From assembly GCA_946811695.1 (NCBI GenBank), contig OX328124.1, forward strand, positions 94,829,535 to 94,893,534: 64,000 nucleotides of DNA, written 5' to 3'. A program made the position numbers and the translations under genes. The notes under the pieces are model-generated. The model saw only the letters and a program-made list of their open reading frames with translations, made no database searches and had not been told where the DNA came from. How positions within the stretch are numbered: the stretch's first letter is position 1; every line of letters starts with the position of its first letter. Source of the stretch: Gonocerus acuteangulatus (lineage: Eukaryota > Arthropoda > Insecta > Hemiptera > Coreidae). Shown in pieces: positions 33,975-44,239 of this stretch.

Positions 33975-35012
33975 ATTCAAAACAAAACAAAGCAGCCAAC
34001 CAGATCGAGCAGGAGCGGAGCAAGGAGTTAGCCAAACAAATAAAGAATGAGAACAATAGAGCAAAAGGAAGAAGCAAGGATATAAATAGAGATAGAAAAT
34101 GTTCAGGTACCAATAAGAACAACAAAATAAATAAAACTTGAGAAGAGAACGGACTGAGCAGACGAAACCTTAAAATAGAGTAAGATAATTGGATTACATT
34201 AGTACAACAGGCTAAGCTTAAGTCAATAAAACCATTAAAATAATCAAAAGCATTTAAAACACATCATACATTAGGTGACTGTCACGAAAAGAAACCAAGG
34301 AGAGTGTGACGTCACGAGAGCGGGGCCACTGTAACTTTACTCGGCAACCACTACCTCTATGGACTGAGTCTAGGTGGAGAAACAGCTAGCTGAGCGAAGC
34401 CTCCCTAGTTTGAGAAAACCATGAGGATCAGTCACAGTGGAAGAAGAATTGTGTTTTAAATAGGTGTTTATGTTTGGAATAACAAATGAATTGACTTTAT
34501 GTGAAATAATAATAATACCTGTGTGATACATATCTAGAAAATAAAGATATAAATGATATTTATGAGAATCTTATTGTCTACCCAGATCATCAATAAATGA
34601 TTGAAGAACATATTGTGATTCAATTAAAAAATATAAAGAATAAAATCTATAAGGTAATTGAGAGATGAACATGAGACAATAATATGAATAATTTAATAAT
34701 ATAATTGAATGTAAGTTCTCATGTTGGGCTAATGTCAATTACTTGAGTTAAATATGTCTTCAAACATTTATAGAAATTATTTAAACATTAAAATAGTCTA
34801 AGCAACACATTTGAAAAATGATCAAGTCTGATTTGGATCATGAAGTGAATTTTTAAACTGATTAGTTCGTGATAATTAATACAAAATGGTATAGACTTGA
34901 TGTGATTTGAAAATAATAATCTTTGATGGCAATTAATTCATAAAGCCATATAAATATTTTTTATTGCTTGAATATAAGACTATTTTTGCCAAAATTATGT
35001 AACTGATACAGA

Positions 35013-35030
35013 TCTCTGCCCGGAGGACCA
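35013..35030 (-). other. BEL primer-binding site
   Basis: Directly inside the 5' LTR the minus strand reads TGGTCCTCCGGGCAGAG. It starts with the TGG complementary to a tRNA CCA end. I do not assign the tRNA. Confidence 0.65.
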
Positions 35031-35641
35031 TGTTTACGATTGTGGTCACTCTACCATTTTTTATATGGTTTAGAGTAGACCACTGGCGGTGAAGGACTGC
35101 AGAGATTTGTACATAGGTTGAATTGAAAATCAGGATTTATTCCAGAAATTATAATCAAATGGATGTGGGGGGTGTAGGCCAAAACAGGAACATACTTATT
35201 GTTATTGAGTTAGTTAAATTTTGAACATGGGAATGATGAGCTGCTGCTGATGGTTGAACTGTTGAATGGTTTTGCTGGATCTTCATAAATGATAAATTAA
35301 GAGGGGTACCTGGTGTCTTGACGATTATGTGTTTAAGCATAATGTATAAGCCCTGTAATGTGCTGCATTTTCTTGTTTCTCCAATCCTGGTGGGCTGGCC
35401 AACACCATTCCTGCTCCATTCGCTCGTCCTGGGTGGCTTAGATGTTTACTCCTCCATCATTGGTGTGTAAAACTTGGGGAGAGAAAAAAAGATGCTCCAC
35501 ACTTTGTCTGCTTGGCGACTATATCTTCCGAGCTTGTCTTTTCGTGCAGACTCGTACTGCCGCGGGCCAATAGTTCCCGGGCACACCGCTAGGTGGCAGC
35601 ACCTCACGGGGTATGTTTCGTTGAGCGGCTTTCCGCGAACA
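35031..35641 (-). repeat. BEL element 5' LTR
   Basis: Pair of the LTR at 28364-28979; carries the promoter for the element. Short ORFs in both LTRs (for example about 35155-35340) are LTR sequence, not genes. Confidence 0.93.
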
Positions 35642-36076
35642 TCCACACTTATTACTGATTCAATATAAATGGTTTAAAATAATGAAAGTGAGCTTATCAT
35701 TACCTCATTGCCAAATAAGTGCATATTAATATTCAGTTAACTGATCAACAGTAATATCACAGTTTTAGTAGAAGACGTTCAACAATTAACTTTCTACTTT
35801 GGTGTGACCATTAGCGCTTCTAGAGTAAAACGACTGTGCTATAAAACGCATGCATTCAGCTCCTATCCTCACTGCTTAAAGCGAAAATATTCTTTGATCG
35901 AGCCGTTAGTGATCGATTGTTATCTTCTGTCTTCGTAATAATTTTAAAAGTGCTTTTGCTCATTTTTTATATTGCAATTTACTTTTTTTTTTTGTACTGG
36001 TCAGTGATGTCTTCTTTTGTTATGGCCACCAAATTATAGTGAAATAATACTGAATATTTTTAAAATAACGTTTGAA

Positions 36077-37133
36077 ATGAGTGAAAATGACAGGTTTGTA
36101 TCTGAAAGTATAATATTATTTTTTTCTTGGCTGTGTTTATGACTCTTTTTATCTATTATCATTTAATCATAACACACATATTATAGATTTTTAAAACTAA
36201 GAAGAATATGTACCTCTAAATGTGAAATATTTGTACAATATTTAGTGACCTAGAAGTTCTGGATCCGGGCATATTAAGAGCATCTTATTTTCGGCAACAG
36301 CTCCGATTGATATATGAATTGGATCAATGTGGAAAAAAGATACCCAGAAATTTTTTGGAGTTTGAGGTTGGTTAAATTATCATTGTATTATGTGAATCTT
36401 TCTTCATATAAGAACTTCATTATAAATTATATTTACCTGTTGCCTCCTGAGAGATGACTTTATTGATTTTAGAAGTCATGCAATTTGAAAAAGCATTAAT
36501 AACAGAAGGTTTAATTGCATTAATGATGAATTAAGGTAATTTATTTTGATAGGGTTTAAGGACGAAGAACGTCAAAGGTTATCATGGTTCTTTTAAGGTA
36601 ATTTGGGGTCCTCTTTGACTTAAATAGTTAACTCCTAAGTTAGATTTGTAATTTTTCATTTTCTTATTTACATTAGGAAAGTTTTAAAATAATTGTTCTC
36701 ACATTGCTGCTAACACTTGAGTTGTGGTATTTGTAAGAATGTCAAATATGTTTATACTTACTTGGATTACAAAGCAAAGTTTAGGTTTTCAAGTGAAAAA
36801 CAGTGCTAAGAAAACAATTCATGCTACTTAAAAATTATTATTTCATCTTTCTGCTTGCTTAACATTATTCAGCTAACAAAAAAGGAAAAATTAATGCAAA
36901 CTTTTAAAGAATTTAATGTAGCAATTGCTCTTTCAATAGGAACACAGAGCCTAAATTAATTCATGTGCCAAAGCTTCAATGGTAAACAGAAAATTATGTG
37001 TACCGAAATTTGCATGACAATGATAAAAACTATGTTGAAATTTAGAAACTTTAATACTGATGGTGAACCTAGTCAGACTAATGCTGTCCTGAGAAGAACC
37101 TCAGGTATCAAACATTTATTAACAGAGCTCAGT

Positions 37134-37166
<33 letters not shown>

Positions 37167-39111
37167 GGCGCATCTACATCTTGGCCATTAGCGCCGGGCT
37201 ATCTATAGGTTGCCGCCCTTTTATAATGCCAACAGCACGTGGTCGGTCACCCATTCAGGTACTGGCCACGCCCGACCTTGCTTAACTTCGGTGATCTATG
37301 GGAACCGGTGTATTCAACGTGGCTATGGCCGTTGGCTGCTCAGTAGTGTTTGAGGAATTGAGAAGGTAATCTGGGGTTTCTGGTTTCTGTTACACACAAC
37401 AAAATACTGACAAAGCGACTAAATTAATAATATTTTTGGAACAAGCATATATTACCGACTCAATTTAAGTTAAATCGCTAATAGTAGTGGGGGGGGGGCT
37501 GGTTGGTTTCTCGTTGGTGGTTGGGTATGCTACTGAAGGGCTCTTGGGTCACCAATTACACACCAGGATTTTTGACAATAAGGATAGAGCAGGCTTGTGC
37601 ACATTCGCTGAGGCAAACCTGATGCTCTAGTCAAAACAAGGAATGACTTCTGATGCCTGCCTCCGTATCCGACCTCGACCGAGTTGGTTGCCTCACTCTC
37701 CCTCCAATTCCTTACTTTTTGTAAATATTACCATACTTACCCTTTCAAAACGGCAACTCGCATGAGCTTAGATGCCCTTTCACCCTTAGGACAGTTCCTC
37801 AGGACGGCATTAAAATAGCTGAGCTTCCAACTCCCATCTCTTCTAATTTGTCCTAATGTGCTTTTGTTATTTATTTCTTTAAGAAGTTGTCCATTACCAT
37901 TTTTTCATTCTTCAGACTAGTCAACGGTGGGCTGAAAAACTTTTATTTGTTTATTTTTATTTATTATTATTTTTTTTTTTTTTTTTTAATATAAAGATTG
38001 TAGTTCTCCTGAACTAAACATTTCTGCAGATAATTTTAAGATTATCTCTTCACATTACGTAATTTTCCATGTTTTTATAGTTTGTTTTTTTTTTTAACTA
38101 GCAAAAATAGTTGGTGAATATTAAATTTGTATGTGTGTTGCAATCAATATTTTTAAACTCATTACTAGAGAATAGAAATTCACTTATAGGTAAAAATTCA
38201 CACTGAGAAATGTAGCCTCCATGATACGGAACTGTTCTCTATACCCTCCATAGCCTTGAAGATTGCTTGTAATTCAAGCCGAAACATTCAAATTCCAAAT
38301 AAATGTTACTCATTTTAGTCATAAAATATAGTTTTATTTAACATATGACGAAACCTCGATCACATATACCTTCTCAATATCAACGGTCGACTATCTCATC
38401 ACTGAAACGTTTATTATGAACAATCCACCATTAAGGGATGGGGAACTGCAACAAAGAATTTGCATGTTTTTTTTTTGTTTTTGTTTTTTATTTCATTATT
38501 ATTAATTTATCTTAATGTTCTAGGCTTTTATTGATGAAAACATTGAATGGCAACCTAGTGCTCATCTAGTCCATTCTACTTGGCTGAAATTGAACTGTGC
38601 AGAAGAACAAAGTAGAGACGATAGACCAGTGGATGTTGTAGAAATAAGCGATGAAGACTCGTCCGTTGAAATTAGTGATGATGTGCCTTTCGTTAAAAAC
38701 TCTTTTATTGGTAAAAAGCATGCCCACTCTAAAAACATAAACAAACCTAAAAGTAATGTTTTGTGGGAAGCTGACTTGACTGTAAGTGTTTCGAGTGAAA
38801 CAAGTTCTACAAAAATCGGAAGTAAAAAAAAAAGAAAAAAGAGGAGTTCTGTCGAAGAGAAAAATTTGTCCATTACCGGTAGTCCTAGTAAAACACCGTT
38901 GAAAAAGCAAAAGAAAAGTTCTGGAATTAAAATGACCGAAGCTGAGGCTGAAGCACTTAGAGAACAATTATTAATAGACAAAATTATTGAACTGGAATTA
39001 CCTAAAGTTATTAAAAGCATTATAAGTGATAATACTGTAAGTCAAAATGAATTACCAAAAATTGTGAAAAATGTTGTCAAGGGGACAAGAAAAAGGAGAA
39101 GCATGATATAA
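36077..39111 (+). CDS. Uncharacterised nuclear-type protein with SIM-like motifs
   Basis: Three exons assemble in frame into 241 residues. Exon 1 is 36077-36093 (MSEND, donor GTTTGT). Exon 2 is 36246-36366 (acceptor ATATTTAG; begins SDLEVLDPGILRASYF, donor GTTGGT). Exon 3 is 38524-39111 (acceptor TGTTCTAG; begins AFIDENIEW, ends RRSMI-stop). Phases agree at both junctions. The middle holds two acidic hydrophobic motifs, VDVVEISDEDS and VEISDD, resembling SUMO-interaction motifs. Lysine clusters (KKKRKKR; KKQKK) should be nuclear localisation signals. The C-terminus is predicted helical (EAEALREQLLIDKIIELEL) and ends basic. I do not recognise the family; a chromatin or SUMO-pathway role is inference. 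The exon 1-2 link rests on phase and splice sites only. AATAAA near 40.49 kb could end a long 3' UTR. Confidence 0.72.
37136..37337 (-). mobile_element. 5S rRNA-derived SINE, copy 2 (intronic)
   Basis: Lies in intron 2 of the 36-39 kb gene, antisense to it. The minus strand has GCCAACGGCCATAGCCACGT, GATCACCGAAGTTAAGCAAG and GGCGTGGCCAGTACCTGAAT of 5S rRNA. A body with GATGTAGATGCGCCGT and a poly(A) tail (T tract 37136-37164) follow. A 9-bp duplication GCTCAGTAG flanks it. Confidence 0.9.
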
Positions 39112-39331
39112 TTAATTTAATTCAATGTTTGCTGTGAAATTTTGAAATGGTTGCTTACAAAACTATTATAATAATAATAGCTTTACCAAGTAATAGCTTT
39201 CAAAGTCAACAGTTTTAATATTAGCTCCCTTTTTACTGAAAGGATAAGAAAATATTGTGCAAAAATAAGTATTCATAGTAAAAGGACATAGTTAACAAAC
39301 TGAATTGTGTCATGGTAAAAGGTTGATATTC

Positions 39332-39381
39332 CATGGTAAGTTGAGAAAGTATTTTTAAAAATACTTTCTCACCTTACCATG
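39332..39381. repeat. 50-bp near-perfect palindrome
   Basis: CATGGTAAGTTGAGAAAGTA and TTTTTAAAAA are followed by TACTTTCTCACCTTACCATG. The arms pair with a single mismatch and no spacer. It lies about 220 bp past the stop of the 36-39 kb gene, probably in its 3' UTR, where RNA would form a stable hairpin. Confidence 0.9.
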
Positions 39382-39437
39382 AAATATTGGAAGTATTTTG
39401 TTTTCATTTTCTTTGCATCATAAGATTCGAAGCTATG

Positions 39438-39537
39438 TCTAACTTATTCAGTTATTTATATATCTAACTTATTCAGTTATTTATATGTCTAACTTATTCA
39501 GTTATTTATATGTCTAACTTATTCAGTTATTTATTTA
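39438..39537. repeat. 25-bp tandem repeat, four units
   Basis: Four consecutive units of TCTAACTTATTCAGTTATTT plus TATAT/G, almost identical. Confidence 0.93.
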
Positions 39538-39539
39538 TT

Positions 39540-41005
39540 GTAAAAAATATGTCACATTACTACTATTTTGATGTCTGTAGTTCTATGAATTTATAGATTC
39601 TCCAGCTCCGTTTGTTAATCTCTTTTCTGTCACTGTTAATTGCGACTGTGAACTCCGGGGCCTCAAGTGAACTTGAAAGCTTCCAGTTTAAAAAATTGTA
39701 ATTAATATTTCAGATAAAAAGTTTGAAATCTAATATTTTCGCATAAACAGAAAATGCCATTTTTTAAGTTATATCAATTTTAATGTTTTACATAAATCTA
39801 TAGTGTTTTAGTTCTGTTATTGTCAAAAAATTATCAAAAAGCTGTTTACTAATATTTATTGCATTAATTCTAAACAAGTTTTTTTTTTAATATAAAAATT
39901 GCAATTTTTTATTTTTACTTGCAATAACAACTTATAAATAAGTACTGTTTTTATTTTCATTTAGTTAAAGTAATTTATTTCATTCAGGTTTTTTTTTCAA
40001 ATGATTGATTTGATTATATTCATTAAATATTGTATTTTTTTATTTAATACAAAGTTATATTCAGTTGGTTTTTTTTTTTTTTTCTATTTTTCAATTGAGA
40101 ACTGAAATATTTCCGTTTGAGCCACTTCAACCTACAGTTGAATCTAATATATTGTATTTATTTTAATTTCATCAAATCGCTGACTAATTTTTGTTGTTGG
40201 CATTTCTTATTTCATTAAAGTTTCTTAAAAATAGGAATTGCACAAAGTTGTCTCCTGTTTTCTGTTTCCACGGGCTCTTAGACCCACTAGTTATTTGGTT
40301 AAAATGTGGAAAATCTTTTATATATATTCCTTTTTTTTTCTACAATTATTCCATATTAAAATGTATTATTTTGTAAATAATATTTAAGTGTTATGTCTAA
40401 ATTTCTGGTATGTTTGCTAGTGTTAAAAATGTTTATATCAAAGAAAGCTGTTTTTTTAAGTTATTGTCATATTTTAGTATATATTATATATAAACAATAA
40501 AAATTAATAGCCTGCTGGAATAAGTGCATGCCTAGGAGCATATGAATTCCAGATGAAGTGAAATGTTTTTTATCTGGATTTGAATTTCAACACAAACGAA
40601 TTTCATCAGCAACTGTGTTAAGGAGAACTGAAATTAAATCTGTTTTTTTCTTAATAAAAAAATATTTTTGTGGAAGATTCTGACGTGTTTTTTCCCCCAT
40701 CTTGTCTCATTTAAAACTATCTTGCATATTTTTTTTCTTATTTTACTTCAAGAAAGAAATGCCATGATTTATAAATCAAATCCTCCTAGGCTTTATCGAA
40801 AGGAGCCCTTGAATATTTGTGAAACATTTTTCGGTCTAGTATGACCAAAAATTGTTTCTAGTTTTATTAAAATTGGTGAAAAATGACTTAATTGAAGCTT
40901 GAGTACTTATGGTTATAAGGCTCGGTTCGAAGATTTAGATCTTTTATTACATATTAACATTCCCTTGTAAGCTGTATGCAAAACAGCTCTGCTTTATTCG
41001 GATTA
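39540..41005. other. AT-rich 3' flank, no gene recognised
   Basis: Many T tracts. Candidate polyadenylation signals include AATAAA near 40497 for the upstream plus-strand gene. No coding exon recognised. Confidence 0.4.
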
Positions 41006-41006
41006 A

Positions 41007-41075
41007 TGGACATTGGGCGCTAATGACCTAGAAGTAGATGCGCCGTAAAAAAAAAAAATAAAATAAAATAAATAA
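41007..41075 (+). mobile_element. 5S-SINE 3' end fragment
   Basis: GGGCGCTAATGACCTAGAAG and TAGATGCGCCGT plus an A-rich tail match the body and tail of the 5S-derived SINE. The 5S head is missing, as in a 5'-truncated insertion. Confidence 0.8.
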
Positions 41076-41520
41076 TTAATCGACATCTAAAATGATTAAG
41101 GGATTCTCGAGATTGACATTCAACATGGGAGTTCTAGGATATGTTGAAAAAATTGCATAGACAAAAGTCTTGTAATTCCTCCTATAGCCAGACCTATCTC
41201 GAGAAAAAAAAAATATCTAAAATAATTAAGCTGAGTAAAAAATGTTCTATATAGGCAAACAAAATGTTATCTAGGACAGTCATACTGTCAATTCATTGTA
41301 ATTGTTAGTCACACTTCCATTGTATATAATTTTTGTTTATTCAGTTAATTGCGATTAGTATCTTCAGGTTATAGTTTTTTTGCCTCAATAAATTAACATT
41401 AACTGCAATTGATAAGTTTAACGTTTTTAATATTTAGTTAATATCAACATAAAAATATTTACCAGTAATTACATGATAAATTGTACTGAATTAAAATTTA
41501 ATTAGGTAATGATAAGGAAT

Positions 41521-41592
41521 GGGGACGAGGTTAGCTCAGTGGTATAGCACTCTACTAATGAGCTAGAGGACCCATGTTCAAAACCAACCAAA
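41521..41592 (+). mobile_element. Family A SINE head fragment (tRNA-like)
   Basis: GGGGACGAGGTTAGCTCAGT and a GTGGTATAGCAC box match the family A tRNA-like head, then ATGTTCAAAACC in the B-box position. The acceptor ends do not pair and the SINE body is missing, so I do not call it a functional tRNA. Confidence 0.7.
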
Positions 41593-41887
41593 AACAATAA
41601 TCATCAATACAAATTTCAGTTATTTCAGATAATATAACAAAAATAAACATGATATTACTTTTATTTTATTTTTTGTTTTTTCCCTCTAGAATTCCAATTA
41701 CATTATGAAATTGAGAAATTATCTCAATTTAGTATACTGTTGGATAGCTGATTAAATTTTACAACTTTTGTGAGATTCGACAGTAAGTAGAATTATTTAT
41801 GGAAGAATAGTGATTTTCCAAAAGTTGTTGCTAACGAGAATCTTTTATTAATTTTTACTTTTTGAATTGATATTGGCTTGAATGAGA

Positions 41888-43669
41888 CAATTGAGGAGCT
41901 TGGTATCCAAGTTGGACAACTCCATTTTTTTCAGTTTTGAGATTTTGGTCGATTCTTAAGGAGCTTTTTATGCTGCATTCGGTTTTACAACTGTTTTGCA
42001 TTAAAAACAGACAGAACATAGTTAAAATAGCGTTTATTTGCACCGTTCAGTATCAAAATATGGACAATTCCAACATAGTTTGGTTTCAAAAAATGACAAC
42101 TCCTTCAGTAGCCAATGAGAAGCTTGCATTCATGCAATCTGCTCCCATCATGCACTGCAAATCCATCATGGCTGAATGTTTATAGTTACTTGTAATGAGT
42201 GCATTTAGCGATGATTCTAATTAATAACTAGCTGTTATCCGGCACACTATGGTGCCGAACGCCGGATTTTGAGACAAAACCTCTAGGTACTTGAATCTTT
42301 CTGATTTAGCTGTCATTTTTGAAGTATTTCTTCTGTGCCGAGTAGAATGAGAGCACTTCCAATTCTTTAGAATAATTATTTTAATGATAAACGGGTTTTA
42401 TATAACAAAACCGTGAAAAACAGCAACTATTCAATTTAAGAAAATCATTTTTACTCAAGTGGTAGATCTATGAATCCTTCCAAATGTATTTTCAAGACCT
42501 CAGGTGAATAAATTAACAACTAATGTAATACTGGGAACTGTTCTCGACATATTCCTCTTTATTTAAATTTTCGAGTATAACAAATAAATATTGACAGTTT
42601 CACACTAGATATTAGATAGATCTCACCGTTAATATTCAGTTATTTGCTATCACAAACTTTTCAACAACCATCTCCAGAAAATAATAATGGTTAACTCGTT
42701 TTTAATAAAATAATCGCATCACTAATTGATAAATTAATTTTAATAAGCTGTGCACAAGTATGGCTGAGTACGGCGATGAAAAGTATTGCACAGCAACTTC
42801 AATACATGTACTTTTAGGTAAAACTGTGCGAAGAGGATAGCGAAGTACCACATTTTTCTAAACCGAATAAACTAAGGATAACTTAGTTTCATTACAGATA
42901 TCTTTACAATCTATCTGCACAATCAAAGTGCGGTGTGCCATACTACACCATAATTGACGTGAAAGATTTATGTCCATAACAAAGAAGGCCAAGTCACTTC
43001 TAGAACTTAATCCTGCACCAATTCCCGTCGGCTGTAGCGTCAACCCCAAGAAACTTGCAGATGTTAAGAATCTCTTGTCCAAGTACTCCGGAGAAAATTA
43101 GGAAGAAAGCGACCGTTTGCAGTAATACCGCAACCTCACAGTACAGAGCGAAACTGCTAATGTTATCAACAGTGGACACTGTGAGTGTGTTGATTGCAGA
43201 TTTTGATGAACTAGTTCTTTCTAAGTTGTGAGAATAATTCAAAGACTTCAATTTTGTCAAACTGCATTTAAATATTTTTTTTCAAGTAATTTTTAACAAT
43301 ACGATTTTTTTTAATACATTAGACATAATTATATTATATTAAAACACTCTCGTGCATATCGAATTCATATATTTTTTGGTTTCAAAAGAGGAGAGATTCA
43401 ATTTTAAAATGGCTCCCTTTGGTTTCAAAAACAGACAACTCCATGACTTGGTTTCAAACATGGACAACTCCACTATTTAAAGTGTGTTTACGGCCTTAAT
43501 ACTCATATAATTTTGTAATGCCTCTGAAAACATGTTTTTTGGACCTAGGAGAATAACATAAAAAAATCACCATGATACTGACAACCCTATAGTAGATATG
43601 GTTTTTTACCTCTCCTGTAAAAAAATCAAAAGTGGAGTTGTCCAACTTTGATACTAAGCTCCTCAATTG
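41888..43669. mobile_element. TIR DNA element with decayed ORF
   Basis: Inverted ends CAATTGAGGAGCTTGGTATC and GATACTAAGCTCCTCAATTG continue inwards as AAGTTGGACAACTCCA on both sides, giving about 43 bp of imperfect TIR. Further copies of GACAACTCCA-type words lie near each end (about 42.06, 43.43 and 43.47 kb). No target duplication was recognised. The interior holds a broken reading frame. The superfamily is not assigned. Confidence 0.68.
42895..43205 (+). pseudogene. Decayed element-encoded protein fragment
   Basis: Across three frame changes and several stops the plus strand spells protein-like segments: SKCGVPYYTIIDVKDLCP, then KKAKSLLELNPAPIPVGC with NPKKLADVKNLLSKY, then FRN-like and CECVDCRF pieces. 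Cysteines are regularly placed. The segments follow one another without gaps, so one ancestral ORF is likely. I do not recognise the family. It lies within the TIR element and probably belonged to it. Minus-strand ORFs here are shadows. Confidence 0.45.
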
Positions 43670-44239
43670 TGAACATTCAATGTGTACTAGTAATAAAGCA
43701 AATTTAGTGGTGATTTCCAAAATGGAATGAAATGTTGAAAAAAAAATGTGTACAAGAGAAAATTGGTGTTGTACTGCGAAAAACAGGGAGTTTTCTAAGA
43801 ACTTTTAGGAGGCCATATTTCTGGAACGAAGTGAGATAGAAATGTGTGGTTGGTGGTGTTGAACTACATTTTTTGTCTTGTTTCACTCCCCCGAGTATTT
43901 TCATTGACTTGCGATACATCCTGTATATCATATTCGTATTGATCTATATTTATATAAGTATATTGAAATAAATTCATTGTTTGTTTACAATCATATTCAA
44001 AAATCCAAATTTTCGCGCGTCACTGGTCACCCTGAAATGGCCAATTTTAGACTTCAACCTATTTCGTGTACCCTCCCTCCACTCGCTACTAAATCAATGG
44101 TGTGAATAGATCATTCTGCATTCCTTCAGGTAGGTTATAAACATGTGCTGTTCTAGTTGGTGTTGACAATTTTCTTGAACTTGCTTTAGGCCTTTATACT
44201 TTCAAATAATTATCTGTGATGTGCATTTGATTTACAACA

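Larger units (their letters stand above)
28364..35641 (-). mobile_element. BEL/Pao LTR retrotransposon, near full length
   Basis: A 7.28-kb element bounded by two direct LTRs (28364-28979 and 35031-35641) that begin TG and end CA. A 5-bp target duplication TCCAC lies at 28359-28363 and 35642-35646, as expected for BEL/Pao. Transcription is right to left. The LTRs differ by a G-run length change and only about three or four substitutions over about 610 bp, so the insertion is recent. The polyprotein frame is open throughout but lacks RNase H, so this copy is probably defective or depends on helper proteins. Confidence 0.95.

Noticed and set aside
38562..39020. 152- and 133-codon minus ORFs opposite exon 3 of the 36-39 kb gene
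   Set aside because: Shadows of a lysine/serine-rich plus-strand exon (Phe/Leu-rich antisense); the splice-supported plus frame is preferred.
41521..41592. Possible tRNA gene
   Set aside because: A-box and B-box words are present, but the acceptor and T arms do not pair and the sequence matches the head of SINE family A.
42858..43260. Two overlapping minus-strand ORFs of 74 and 86 codons
   Set aside because: The plus strand carries continuous protein-like segments across three frames; the minus frames are shadows of that relic.
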